Shown here in pieces: positions 7,357 through 15,931 of a stretch of DNA of 30,836 nucleotides (positions within the stretch are counted from its first letter, which is position 1; every line of letters begins with the position of its first letter). The notes below the pieces were generated by a model. The model did not search any database. It was not told the origin of the DNA and was given only the letters and a program-made list of their open reading frames with translations. Both the position numbers and the translations under genes were made by a program. The DNA is taken from assembly GCA_964580965.1 (NCBI GenBank), contig CAZOLZ010000024.1:1-30836 (forward strand), read 5' to 3'. Origin of the DNA: CAIUKX01 sp964580965 (GTDB lineage Bacteria; Bacteroidota; Bacteroidia; Flavobacteriales_D; Crocinitomicaceae).

Positions 7357-9228
7357 ATGTTAAAAAAATATGATGTAATTGTAGTAGGTGCAGGTCACGC
7401 TGGTTGTGAGGCTGCTAATGCTGCAGCGAAAATGGGCTGTTCTGTTTTGTTGATTACAATGAACATGAATACTATTGCTCAAATGAGTTGCAACCCTGCC
7501 ATGGGTGGTGTTGCTAAGGGTCAAATCATTCGTGAGATTGATGCTTTAGGTGGTGGAAGTGCAATAGTTACTGATAAAACTGCTATCCAATTTAGAATGT
7601 TAAACGCATCTAAGGGCCCAGCTATGTGGTCTCCAAGAGCGCAAAGTGATCGTATGCGCTTTGCAGAGGAGTGGCGTTTGCTTTTAGAAAACAATCCCAA
7701 TGTTGATTTTTGGCAAGATATGGCTAACGGTATTATTGTTGAAAATAATACTGTTAAAGGTATCAAAACTACCATTGGTATTGATATTTATGCTGATTCT
7801 GTTGTGTTAACTAATGGTACGTTTTTAAATGGCTTAATACATTTAGGTGAAAAACAATTTGGTGGTGGTCGTGCCGCAGAAAGATCAGCAACCGGTTTGA
7901 CTGAAGAATTGTTACAACTAGGTTTTGAAGCTGGTCGAATGAAAACTGGTACCCCGCCTCGTGTTGATGGTCGTTCACTAGATTATTCAAAAATGGAATT
8001 ACAAGAGGGAGATCCTAATCCTTCAAAATTTAGTTTTACTGATACCAAAGCATTATCAAATCAAAGACCGTGTTATATTACTTATACAAATGATGAGACA
8101 CATGCTCTTTTAAGGACTGGGTTTGACCGCTCTCCAATGTTTAATGGTGCTATAAAGAGTTCTGGTCCTAGATATTGTCCAAGTATAGAGGATAAAATTA
8201 ACCGCTTTGCTGACCGTAATCGTCATCAAATTTTCGTTGAACCAGAAGGTTGGGATACTGTAGAAATATATGTTAATGGTTTCAGCACTTCCTTGCCTGA
8301 GGAGATTCAATTAGCTGCTTTAAAAACTATTCCTGGTTTTGAAAATGCTAAAATGTTTCGGCCAGGTTATGCTATAGAGTATGATTATTTTCCACCCACA
8401 CAGTTAAAACATACCTTAGAAACAAAGCTTATAAATGGTTTGTTTTTTGCTGGTCAAATTAATGGAACAACTGGTTATGAGGAGGCAGCATGTCAAGGTT
8501 TAATGGCTGGAATTAATGCAGCGCTTAAAGTTCAAGGTAAGGAGAGTTTTGTTTTAAATCGTTCGGATGCTTATATAGGTGTACTTATTGATGATCTTAT
8601 TACTAAGGGAACAGAAGAGCCCTATAGAATGTTTACAAGTCGTGCAGAATTCAGAATCTTGTTACGACAAGATAATGCGGATGCACGTTTAACTCCACTA
8701 GCTCATGCCATTGGTATGGTTGATGACTTACGCTTTGATGCTGTTACAGAAAAATATAAGCATGTTGAATCATACAAAAAACTTTTAACTAAGGTAGGTG
8801 TAACTCCAGAAGCAGCTAACCCTATTTTAATTGAAAAAGAAAGTCAACCACTTTCTCAACAGGTTAAATTATCAATGGTTTTAGCCCGACCACATATTAC
8901 AATACACGACATTTTAAAAATGTCTCCCGAAGCCAAATTGCTAGCTAATGAGTTTGATCAAATTGACCTATCAATTGTTGAGCAGGCAGAGATACAACTA
9001 AAATATGATGGTTATATTTCTAGAGAACAAGATTTAGCTAATAAAATGAATAAAATGGATAATCATAAAATCCCAGAAAACATCGATTATATGGTTATTC
9101 CCAGTATTTCAATGGAAGCACGCCAAAAAATGACAAGTTTAAAACCGTCTACTATTGGTCAAGCATCTAGAATAAGTGGTGTTTCACCTTCTGATATTGC
9201 TGTTTTACTGATTCATTTAGGAAAATAG
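7357..9228 (+). CDS. mnmG: tRNA uridine-5-carboxymethylaminomethyl modification enzyme MnmG
   Basis: A 623-residue FAD protein (GidA). With MnmE it installs the cmnm5 group on wobble U34 of several tRNAs, using methylene-tetrahydrofolate and glycine. The N-terminal dinucleotide-binding motif is VVGAGHAGCEAA (GAGHAG at 11-16). Conserved blocks follow: MSCNPAMGG with Cys45, GTFLNGLIHLG, GRMKTGTPPRVD, and GQINGTTGYEEAACQG. The C-terminal ending SGVSPSDIAVLLIHL is characteristic of the MnmE-binding helical domain. Length is normal. It is the last gene of the plus-strand cluster and is flanked on both sides by parS sites, an arrangement that recalls the origin-proximal gidA-parAB region of many bacteria. 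Confidence 0.98.
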   Translation: MLKKYDVIVVGAGHAGCEAANAAAKMGCSVLLITMNMNTIAQMSCNPAMGGVAKGQIIREIDALGGGSAIVTDKTAIQFRMLNASKGPAMWSPRAQSDRMRFAEEWRLLLENNPNVDFWQDMANGIIVENNTVKGIKTTIGIDIYADSVVLTNGTFLNGLIHLGEKQFGGGRAAERSATGLTEELLQLGFEAGRMKTGTPPRVDGRSLDYSKMELQEGDPNPSKFSFTDTKALSNQRPCYITYTNDETHALLRTGFDRSPMFNGAIKSSGPRYCPSIEDKINRFADRNRHQIFVEPEGWDTVEIYVNGFSTSLPEEIQLAALKTIPGFENAKMFRPGYAIEYDYFPPTQLKHTLETKLINGLFFAGQINGTTGYEEAACQGLMAGINAALKVQGKESFVLNRSDAYIGVLIDDLITKGTEEPYRMFTSRAEFRILLRQDNADARLTPLAHAIGMVDDLRFDAVTEKYKHVESYKKLLTKVGVTPEAANPILIEKESQPLSQQVKLSMVLARPHITIHDILKMSPEAKLLANEFDQIDLSIVEQAEIQLKYDGYISREQDLANKMNKMDNHKIPENIDYMVIPSISMEARQKMTSLKPSTIGQASRISGVSPSDIAVLLIHLGK

Positions 9229-9233
9229 GAAAA

Positions 9234-9249
9234 TGTTTCACGTGAAACA
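9234..9249. promoter_or_regulatory. parS: parS centromere site 2
   Basis: TGTTTCACGTGAAACA is a perfect 16-bp palindrome identical to the classic parS sequence. It begins six bases after the mnmG stop codon and lies 1.9 kb from the copy at 7333-7348. Confidence 0.93.
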
Positions 9250-9292
9250 CTAAGGTTTAGTTGTAGGTTTTGATTACCTCAATCTGATATAT

Positions 9293-9328
9293 AAAAAAGT
9301 TGACTGAGGTTTCGAAGTCAACTTTTTT
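9293..9328. terminator. Bidirectional terminator between mnmG and ispG
   Basis: A 13-bp perfect stem, AAAAAAGTTGACT (9293-9305) with AGTCAACTTTTTT (9316-9328), encloses a 10-base loop. The A-run on one side and T-run on the other let it work for both converging genes. Confidence 0.9.
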
Positions 9329-9341
9329 GTTTGTTGTGATA

Positions 9342-11255
9342 TTAATTAATTAGTAAAGGGTCTACCCAATCTCCATGTTCTTTAATTAATTCGATTAATT
9401 CATTTACGGCGTTGTTTTCATCTACGTTTTTACGTACTACCGTTTTCTCTTTGTAAAGTGTGATTTTTCCAGGTCCTGTTCCTACATATCCATAATCTGC
9501 ATCAGCCATTTCACCCGGACCATTTACAATACACCCCATTATTCCAATCTTAATACCTTTTAGATGTGAGGTTTTTTCTCTGATTTTTTGTGTTGTTTCC
9601 TGTAAATCAAATAAGGTTCTTCCACAAGATGGGCAAGAAATATATTCAGTTTTTGATATACGAGTTCGTGTAGCTTGTAATATTCCGAAAGCAGTAGAAT
9701 TAATTATTTGTAAAGGTTGGTTTCCTTTCAACCAAAGTCCATCTCCCATCCCATCAATAAACATTACACCAGATTTTGTTGAGACTTCAAGTTGCCACTG
9801 TTCACTGTCATTCTCATTATTGTTGTAAAATAATACAACAGGATTTTGAATACCTTCTTTGTTTAAATTTAAAAAGAAGTATCTGTATACTTGTGTTTTG
9901 TTATCGTAATCAGAATCTAGAACAATTATAGCATTTGGATACTTCTTTAAAACATCAAGATTTTGTTCTTCTGCTTTAATTTTTACAAAACAAGTTTGAT
10001 TCTTTTCTAATTCATCTAATTCCGAAAAGTCGATCAGTGGATATTCTTGTTTGTTGTTTTTGTTCCAACTTTTATAATCTGAAATAATATTTAAGAAACC
10101 TGGAATTTCAAAATTGATTGTGTTTTTTCCTATGTAAATATAGTCACTCGCATGATCATTTTTATTCCACTTATCTAATCTCTTAGAATAGATATGTCCT
10201 GCACCAAAAAAATGGGCTTCAGTTATAGATTCTTTATGGCTTAAATCTGAAATAACAATAGGTACATTTTTATTACCAATATTACCTATTTCAGCACTTA
10301 ATCTTTTATGATATTCAAAAGGTATATAGTTGATATCCAGGTTTTTAGACTTAAATTCAAAAGTGTTTTTTTCTTTATTGTATTGATTTACAAGTTTTTG
10401 TGCTACTGGTATTTCAAATTCAGGGTTCTCTGTTAACGATACACGAACAGTGTCTCCTATGCCATCCTCCAATAAAGCACCAATTCCAACAGCTGACTTA
10501 ATTCTTCCATCTTCTCCATCACCAGCCTCTGTAACACCTAGGTGCAATGGGTAATTCATGTTGTTTTTTATCATCTCAGCTACTAATAATCTATAGGCTT
10601 GAACCATTACGATTGTATTACTAGCCTTCATTGAAATGACGATGTTATGGAAATTGTTTTTACGACATATTCTTAAAAACTCCATTGCTGATTCAACCAT
10701 GCCTTTAGGTGTATCACCATATCTACTTAAAATTCGGTCAGATAATGAACCATGATTTGTACCAATCCGCATTGCTGTATTTTCTTCTTTACAAAGTAAA
10801 ACAAGCGGTGTGAATTTTTTTTCAATTCTTTTTAATTCTTCTTCGTAAGCTGTATCGGTATATTCAATTTCTTCAAATTTCTTTTTGTCTGCATAGTTTC
10901 CAGGATTAACCCTTACTTTTTCGATTAATCTTGCTGCAACTTCAGCTGCGTTTGGGGTGAAATGAATATCTGCAACTAATGGCGTATTATAACCATGTTT
11001 TATCAATTCTTGTTTGATTACTCCAAGGTTTTCTGCTTCTTTTTTACTAGGGGCCGTTAAACGAACTAATTCACAGCCTGCATCAATCATTCGAATTGCT
11101 TCTTTAACAGAACCTTCAGTATCCATTGTATCAGCAGTTGTCATTGACTGTATTCGAATAGCATTATCTCCACCCATTTGAAGGTTCCCAATAGTAACTT
11201 CGATTGTTTTGAAACGTTCACGAATGTATGGATTGTTGCAGTATTTTGTCGTCAT
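9342..11255 (-). CDS. ispG: 4-hydroxy-3-methylbut-2-enyl diphosphate synthase, long form
   Basis: A 637-residue IspG (GcpE), the iron-sulfur enzyme that converts 2-C-methyl-D-erythritol 2,4-cyclodiphosphate to HMBPP in the MEP isoprenoid pathway. The N-terminal TIM barrel (about 10-275) starts with the family stretch TIEVTIGNLQMGGDN and contains RVNPGNYADKKKF and RIGTNHGSLSDRI. The C-terminal part holds the 4Fe-4S cysteines Cys541, Cys544 (SCPSCGRTLFDL) and Cys575 (GIMGCIVNGPGEMADADYG). Between them lies an insertion of roughly 230 residues (about 280-510) that is absent from the ~370-residue E. coli type but present in plant, chlamydial and Bacteroidota enzymes. The insertion is AT-rich and less conserved-looking. 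It is transcribed alone, convergent with mnmG, with a TACTTTTG box upstream. Confidence 0.97.
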   Translation of the reverse strand: MTTKYCNNPYIRERFKTIEVTIGNLQMGGDNAIRIQSMTTADTMDTEGSVKEAIRMIDAGCELVRLTAPSKKEAENLGVIKQELIKHGYNTPLVADIHFTPNAAEVAARLIEKVRVNPGNYADKKKFEEIEYTDTAYEEELKRIEKKFTPLVLLCKEENTAMRIGTNHGSLSDRILSRYGDTPKGMVESAMEFLRICRKNNFHNIVISMKASNTIVMVQAYRLLVAEMIKNNMNYPLHLGVTEAGDGEDGRIKSAVGIGALLEDGIGDTVRVSLTENPEFEIPVAQKLVNQYNKEKNTFEFKSKNLDINYIPFEYHKRLSAEIGNIGNKNVPIVISDLSHKESITEAHFFGAGHIYSKRLDKWNKNDHASDYIYIGKNTINFEIPGFLNIISDYKSWNKNNKQEYPLIDFSELDELEKNQTCFVKIKAEEQNLDVLKKYPNAIIVLDSDYDNKTQVYRYFFLNLNKEGIQNPVVLFYNNNENDSEQWQLEVSTKSGVMFIDGMGDGLWLKGNQPLQIINSTAFGILQATRTRISKTEYISCPSCGRTLFDLQETTQKIREKTSHLKGIKIGIMGCIVNGPGEMADADYGYVGTGPGKITLYKEKTVVRKNVDENNAVNELIELIKEHGDWVDPLLIN

Positions 11256-11298
11256 TTTAAATTTTATTAAACGGAAATAATCAAATTGAAATTAAATA

Positions 11299-11306
11299 CA
11301 AAAGTA
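11299..11306 (-). promoter_or_regulatory. Putative -7 box for ispG
   Basis: TACTTTTG on the minus strand fits TAnnTTTG exactly and lies 43 bases before the ispG start. No obvious -33 element. Confidence 0.45.
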
Positions 11307-11407
11307 ATTATTTTAATATTTTATCATAATAGTCTAAAAGACAGATATTAAAATCTTTTTAACGAAAACAATCTTGTAAAAAATTATTATGTTTCTGCAA
11401 AATTGGG

Positions 11408-11415
11408 TAATTTTG
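11408..11415 (+). promoter_or_regulatory. Putative -7 box for the desaturase gene
   Basis: TAATTTTG fits TAnnTTTG and lies 20 bases before the ATG at 11436, in the divergent gap between ispG and the desaturase gene. Its position argues against the in-frame TTG at 11403 as a start codon. Confidence 0.5.
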
Positions 11416-11435
11416 TAGCTCAAATAATTTTTATT

Positions 11436-12539
11436 ATGAGTATATCATCGATTCGCTTTTCAAAAGATCATAATCAAGACTTTTATAAAGTATTACAACA
11501 AAGAGTTTCCAGCTATTTCAAAACAGAAAATATTTCTAGACACGGTAACTTCAACATGTTTATAAAAACGATTGTAATGTTAGCAATGTATATTGTTCCT
11601 TTTTCAATGTTATTTGTTTTAGAAAATTCAATTTTGCTTACATTAATGTGGGTAATCATGGGGTTTGGTATGGCTGGTATTGGTTTGTCTGTAATGCACG
11701 ATGCAAATCATGGATCCTACTCTAAAAACCAATTTGTGAATAAATTGATTGGCCATGTAATTACAATTATAGGTGGTTTAGATGTAACATGGAAAATTCA
11801 ACACAATGTTTTACATCACACATACACTAATGTTACAGGAATGGATGAAGATCTAGATCCTGGAATGTTGTTGCGTTTTACGCCACATGAAAAGAGAAGA
11901 AAAATTCACAAATATCAACATATCTATGGTTGGTTTTTATATAGTTTCATGACGATTTTGTGGTCAACTGTAAAAGATTTTAAAGCGTTAAAAAAATATC
12001 GTGATATGGATTTGTTAAAAACACAAAACACGAATTATGCAAAAGCCTTGACAGCATTAATTATTTTTAAGTTATCTTATTTTACAGTCTTTTTAATTTT
12101 ACCATTGCAGTTTTCGGTTGCTTCCCCATTGGCGGTAATTTTGAATTTTGCTCTTATGCATTTTATATGTGGATTTATTTTAGCCATTATTTTCCAACCT
12201 GCACACGTTATACCATCTTCCGATTACCCTATGCCAAATAATTCAGGCAACATTGAAGCTGATTGGGCTGTAAATCAGTTGTACAATACAGCAAACTTTG
12301 CACCAAGAGCACGTTTGTTTACTTGGTTTGTTGGAGGGTTGAATTATCAAGTAGAGCACCATTTATTCCCTAATATTTGTCACGTTCATTACAATAAGAT
12401 TTCTAAGATAGTAAGTGATACGGCAAAGGAGTTTAATTTACCATATTATTCGCAGAAAACTTTTTTAAAAGCACTTCAATTGCACACAAAAATGTTATAC
12501 AATTTAGGTCATTATGACAATGCACCAGCAATAGCATAA
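11436..12539 (+). CDS. Membrane fatty acid (acyl-CoA/acyl-lipid) desaturase
   Basis: A 367-residue integral membrane di-iron desaturase of the front-end/linoleoyl-CoA desaturase-like group (COG3239). All three histidine boxes are present: HDANH (88-92), HNVLHH (123-128) and QVEHH (His308, His309). Hydrophobic segments lie at about 42-62, 64-84, 165-185, 200-225 and 235-260. It introduces a double bond into acyl chains using O2 and an electron donor; the position of the double bond cannot be read from sequence. There is no N-terminal cytochrome b5 domain, so the electron donor is separate. I start at MSISSIRF, since an upstream TTG lies inside the promoter box. Its stop overlaps the next gene's ATG by one base (TAATG), suggesting coupled translation. 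Confidence 0.92.
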   Translation: MSISSIRFSKDHNQDFYKVLQQRVSSYFKTENISRHGNFNMFIKTIVMLAMYIVPFSMLFVLENSILLTLMWVIMGFGMAGIGLSVMHDANHGSYSKNQFVNKLIGHVITIIGGLDVTWKIQHNVLHHTYTNVTGMDEDLDPGMLLRFTPHEKRRKIHKYQHIYGWFLYSFMTILWSTVKDFKALKKYRDMDLLKTQNTNYAKALTALIIFKLSYFTVFLILPLQFSVASPLAVILNFALMHFICGFILAIIFQPAHVIPSSDYPMPNNSGNIEADWAVNQLYNTANFAPRARLFTWFVGGLNYQVEHHLFPNICHVHYNKISKIVSDTAKEFNLPYYSQKTFLKALQLHTKMLYNLGHYDNAPAIA

Positions 12540-12850
12540 TGAATATTGAAGATCTTTGGGAATACTGTAAGTCAAAACCCTTTTCAGAAGAATCTTTTCC
12601 TTTTAATCAAGATCTTATTGTTTTTAAAGTTAAAGGTAAAATGTTCGCTTCGTTTCGCTTGGATCAATTCAGGTCTGTAAACCTAAAATGCGATCCAGAA
12701 AGAGCGATTGAATTAAGGGAAAAATATTTGGCAGTTCAACCTGGTTATCATATGAATAAAAAACATTGGAATACGTTGATTGTTAATGATGATCTATCTG
12801 ATAAAAATGTTTTGAAATTGGTGGATCATTCATATGAATTAGTGATTTAA
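12539..12850 (+). CDS. MmcQ/YjbR family protein
   Basis: A 103-residue protein of the MmcQ/YjbR (CyaY-like fold) family. It shows the family pattern: an N-terminal helix with EYCKSKP, then FPFNQDLIVFKVKGKMFASF, VNLKCDPERAIELRE, and the C-terminal PGYHMNKKHWNTL and LVDHSYELV. The family is described as DNA-binding by fold, but a molecular role is not established and I infer none. It starts on the stop codon of the desaturase gene and precedes the S4 protein by 22 bases, so the three genes probably form one transcript. Confidence 0.9.
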   Translation: MNIEDLWEYCKSKPFSEESFPFNQDLIVFKVKGKMFASFRLDQFRSVNLKCDPERAIELREKYLAVQPGYHMNKKHWNTLIVNDDLSDKNVLKLVDHSYELVI

Positions 12851-12872
12851 TCATTACCGAAAAAAACACAAA

Positions 12873-13250
12873 ATGAGTTGTCGTTTGGATAAATTTGTTT
12901 GGAGCGTTCGTTTAACCAAAACACGTTCAATAGCATCTGAAGAGATTGCCAAAGGAAAAATCAAATTAAATCAATCGCATGTAAAACCATCCCGCGAAGT
13001 TAAGGTTGGAGATGTTGTTTCAATCACCAAAAACAGCGCTACTTTTAGCTATCAAGTATTAGGAATCATTGATAAGAGAGTAGGAGCTAAGTTAGTTGAA
13101 AATTATCTCAGAGATATAACTCCTGTTGAAGAAATCGAAAGATTTAAAATGTACCGCCTGGCTCAAAGTACGTATCGTGAAAAAGGAACAGGAAAACCAT
13201 CAAAAAAAGACAGAAGAGATTTGAATGATTTTTTGGATTTTGAATTGTAG
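12873..13250 (+). CDS. S4-domain RNA-binding protein, Hsp15-like
   Basis: A 125-residue protein with an N-terminal S4 RNA-binding domain (about residues 3-60: RLDKFVWSVRLTKTRSIASEEIAKGKIKLN, then PSREVKVGDVVSI) and a basic C-terminal tail (GTGKPSKKDRRDLNDF). This is the layout of the heat-shock protein Hsp15/HslR, which binds free 50S subunits carrying nascent chains. It is the last gene of the desaturase cluster, and no clear terminator is seen before the convergent glycosyltransferase gene. Confidence 0.9.
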   Translation: MSCRLDKFVWSVRLTKTRSIASEEIAKGKIKLNQSHVKPSREVKVGDVVSITKNSATFSYQVLGIIDKRVGAKLVENYLRDITPVEEIERFKMYRLAQSTYREKGTGKPSKKDRRDLNDFLDFEL

Positions 13251-13351
13251 AAACAGCAGTCAAATTTAAGAGGAGTTAGATTACTCATTAACTTAAAGTC
13301 AACAAAAGAATTGAATATTTAAAAATAAATAGCCTTCCGTTCATAGTTCCA

Positions 13352-14623
13352 TTAATCACACTTTTTTTTATTTTTTTCTTCTATCCATTTTGAGAAATAT
13401 TTAGAACTATTTAAACTTTGCATTTTTAGTAAATTTCCAACGGTATTTTGATTTCGGTGATTATTTAAATTTTTACAGTAATCCATGATGTAGTTTGCAA
13501 AACTTTTACTTAAACTATTTTCATTGTACAATTCGTTTATTACACTAAAGCCTTTGCTTTGAAATTTGCTCCAAAGCGAATGGTTTAGATACGTTTGAAT
13601 AGATTTTTTCGCAAATTCTAACTCATTATCGCTAATAAAACCAGGAGTGTCTAAATTTTTATACATTCCTTCAGCTCCGATAGAGGTTGTAATTTGAGGT
13701 GTTCCACAAACCATCGTATCGATTAATTTTCCTTTAAGTCCTGCTCCGAATCGAAGAGGGGCTAATAATACTTTTGCTTGTTTGATAACACTGTAAGCAT
13801 TTTCTGCACGACCTTTATAAATAAACCTTTCTTTTTCGTTGTGTAACTGCTCAACTTTTTGTGAGCCATATGCACCATAAATGTGTAATTCTGCGTTTGG
13901 TAATTCTTTGCGAATTAATGGCCAAATTTTTTCTTTTAAATACAAAATGGCATTGTAATTTGGTTCATGCCAAAAGTTACCTATGAAAATAAAATGATTG
14001 CGTTTTTCAAACGAGGGTAGGGAAGAAGTCCATTCATTTCTTATTGAAGGAAGCATGAAAGGTAATTCGTACAATAATTGCTTTGGAATATTGAAATGAT
14101 TCATTAAAAATTCAAGTTCTACTTCAGATATGATTAACGAAATATCACAACGATAGATACTTGCTAATTCTCGTAATGTTTCTTCTTCATTAAAGTTGAT
14201 TGCTTCAAAAGGAATGTTTTTCTTCCAAGCTTTTTCTCTTGCTTTTCTTAAAAAATGAAGGTCTTCTGTATCTAAAATCAATAAAGCATCCGGACAGTTT
14301 TCACTCACACGCCAACCATATTGTTCTTCTGTCATAAAACGATCGAAAACAACAATGCTTGGTTGTAATTCTTTTACAAACCGATCAAAACTTGAATTAT
14401 TTAATTCGATTGATTGTGTTTTAACTCCGATAGAATTGAGATCGAACGAATGTTTGTTTATGATAGCCGCAGACGCAAACGTTATTTCAACTACATCGAA
14501 TTCTTTTTGAAAGGATTTAATGATTTGTAACATTCTTGCACCAGCAGCAGAAGAGGATGGTTCTGGCCAAACTGTTCCGATTATGAGAATTGATTTTTTT
14601 AATTTTGATTCTATAACAGACAT
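13352..14623 (-). CDS. Glycosyltransferase, group 1 (GT4-like)
   Basis: A 423-residue cytoplasmic GT-B glycosyltransferase. The N-terminal half contains the opening ILIIGTVWPEPSSSAAGAR and an acceptor-side Rossmann part. The C-terminal half carries the donor-nucleotide domain with FIGNFWHEPNYNAI, a central GAYGSQKV, then LLAPLRFGAGLKGKLIDTMVCGTP and SIGAEGM. In this motif the usual E-x7-E pair is not clear (KLIDTM in place of KVLEAM). Donor and acceptor are unknown. It stands alone, not in a polysaccharide cluster. I start at the ATG at 14623, since the upstream in-frame TTG has nothing to support it. The C terminus is strongly basic (EEKNKKK). Confidence 0.87.
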   Translation of the reverse strand: MSVIESKLKKSILIIGTVWPEPSSSAAGARMLQIIKSFQKEFDVVEITFASAAIINKHSFDLNSIGVKTQSIELNNSSFDRFVKELQPSIVVFDRFMTEEQYGWRVSENCPDALLILDTEDLHFLRKAREKAWKKNIPFEAINFNEEETLRELASIYRCDISLIISEVELEFLMNHFNIPKQLLYELPFMLPSIRNEWTSSLPSFEKRNHFIFIGNFWHEPNYNAILYLKEKIWPLIRKELPNAELHIYGAYGSQKVEQLHNEKERFIYKGRAENAYSVIKQAKVLLAPLRFGAGLKGKLIDTMVCGTPQITTSIGAEGMYKNLDTPGFISDNELEFAKKSIQTYLNHSLWSKFQSKGFSVINELYNENSLSKSFANYIMDYCKNLNNHRNQNTVGNLLKMQSLNSSKYFSKWIEEKNKKKCD

Positions 14624-14655
14624 AATATTTAAAGGCAAAAGATATAAAGATGACT

Positions 14656-14663
14656 CAAAAATA
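14656..14663 (-). promoter_or_regulatory. Putative -7 box for the glycosyltransferase gene
   Basis: TATTTTTG on the minus strand fits TAnnTTTG, 32 bases before the start codon in the 190-base divergent gap. No -33 element at normal spacing. Confidence 0.35.
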
Positions 14664-14812
14664 AGGATATTAAATTTGATTTATTGCATTGTTTGTTCAA
14701 ACTCAGCTTTTACTTTTTTCAAGGAAATCAGCTGTTTTTAGCCATTTTTTACGTATATTAGAGGTATGAATATATACATTCATTCTTATAAATGTAATTT
14801 CCTCAAGAAAAC

Positions 14813-15868
14813 ATGTTAGATTTTGTAATTATTGGTGGCGGTCAGGCTGGCTTGTCTATTGCTTATCATTTAAATAAAATGAATAAAAGATATTTAGTTG
14901 TAGATGGGAATGATGAAGTTGGAGCATCTTGGCTAAGTAGATGGGATTCTTTAAGGCTTTTTACACCAACTGAATACAATCACTTACCAGGGTTGAATTT
15001 TGACGCACCTAAAGGTTATTATCCAAATAAAGTTGAAGTTGCAAATTATTTTAAAAGTTACGTAAAGTTATTTAACATTCCTTTTCAATTTAATACATTA
15101 ATTGAATCTGTAAAAAAGACATCGAAGGGATTCATTCTTAAACACAAAGAAGGTGAGATAGAGGCAAAAAATGTTATTGTAGCAACAGGACCTTTTCATA
15201 TCCCTTATACACCACCATGTCATTCAAAAATTTCTGATAATATAATTCAGATGCACAGTAACTTTTACAAATCTGAACGTCAGCTTCAAGAAGGTGATTG
15301 TTTAGTTGTAGGTGGAGGAGACTCAGGTTATCAGATTTTAGATGAAATTTCAAAAGACCCTTCAAGAAATGTTTATTTTTCAGGTAATACGAACGTGAAG
15401 TCTATCCCTCAACAAATATTAGGTAAAACTTTATGGTGGTGGTTTAATTTAGTTGGTTTTTTAAAATTTAATAAATATAGCTGGATAGGAAAAAAATTAA
15501 GTAAGTTCACACAACCTGTTATTGGTACAGATGTAAAAGAGATTCTTTCTCGAAAAAATGTAATTACAGTTGGTCGAACAAAAGATGCACTAGGTGAGGA
15601 TTTATACTTTGAGAAACAAAAAGTTACATCCATTAAGAATATCATTTGGGCTACTGGATATCGTCCAAATTTTGAATGGATTGAAGGATTAGAGTTAGAT
15701 ATAGATCATTATCCAAAAAATTACAGAGGTGTATCAAACATTGAAGGATTATATCTTATTGGTTTACCTTGGATGTATACGAGAGGTTCAGCTACCCTTG
15801 GCGGCGTATGTAAAGATGCTCAATATTTAGCTGATGAAATTAGCAAACTTGAAGTTGTGATTCACTGA
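14813..15868 (+). CDS. Flavin-dependent NAD(P)H oxidoreductase (CzcO/FMO-like)
   Basis: A 351-residue soluble flavoprotein of the COG2072 type (annotated as putative flavoprotein involved in K+ transport or monooxygenase). The FAD motif IIGGGQAG lies at residues 6-13, with WLSRWDSLRLFTP soon after as in this group. The NAD(P)H motif VVGGGDSG lies at 165-172, and the closing ATGYRPNFEW at 280-289 is the usual second FAD contact. The substrate is unknown. It may be a monooxygenase or a reductase; the classic FMO fingerprint FxGxxxHxxxY is only loosely matched by IQMHSNFYKS. It is transcribed alone and ends inside a terminator stem. Confidence 0.88.
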   Translation: MLDFVIIGGGQAGLSIAYHLNKMNKRYLVVDGNDEVGASWLSRWDSLRLFTPTEYNHLPGLNFDAPKGYYPNKVEVANYFKSYVKLFNIPFQFNTLIESVKKTSKGFILKHKEGEIEAKNVIVATGPFHIPYTPPCHSKISDNIIQMHSNFYKSERQLQEGDCLVVGGGDSGYQILDEISKDPSRNVYFSGNTNVKSIPQQILGKTLWWWFNLVGFLKFNKYSWIGKKLSKFTQPVIGTDVKEILSRKNVITVGRTKDALGEDLYFEKQKVTSIKNIIWATGYRPNFEWIEGLELDIDHYPKNYRGVSNIEGLYLIGLPWMYTRGSATLGGVCKDAQYLADEISKLEVVIH

Positions 15869-15899
15869 GTTTGATTCAGGGTAAAACTCAGTTTTTTTA
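15864..15899 (+). terminator. Rho-independent terminator of the flavoprotein gene
   Basis: A 9-bp stem ACTGAGTTT/AAACTCAGT (15864-15872 with 15884-15892) is followed by a T-run. The TGA stop codon of the flavoprotein gene lies inside the left arm. Confidence 0.88.
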
Positions 15900-15931
15900 A
15901 AGTCTAGAACTATAATTTTTGAGAAGTTAAT

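Noticed and set aside
11403..11435. TTG start for the desaturase
   Set aside because: The codon overlaps a TAATTTTG promoter box, and the extension has no family support.
14520..14741. Plus-strand 73-codon frame opposite the glycosyltransferase start
   Set aside because: It is mostly antisense to a conserved coding region, and nothing in its product is recognisable.
14764..14800. TACATT/AATGTA inverted repeat upstream of the flavoprotein gene as an operator
   Set aside because: A six-base AT-rich repeat is expected by chance in DNA of this composition.
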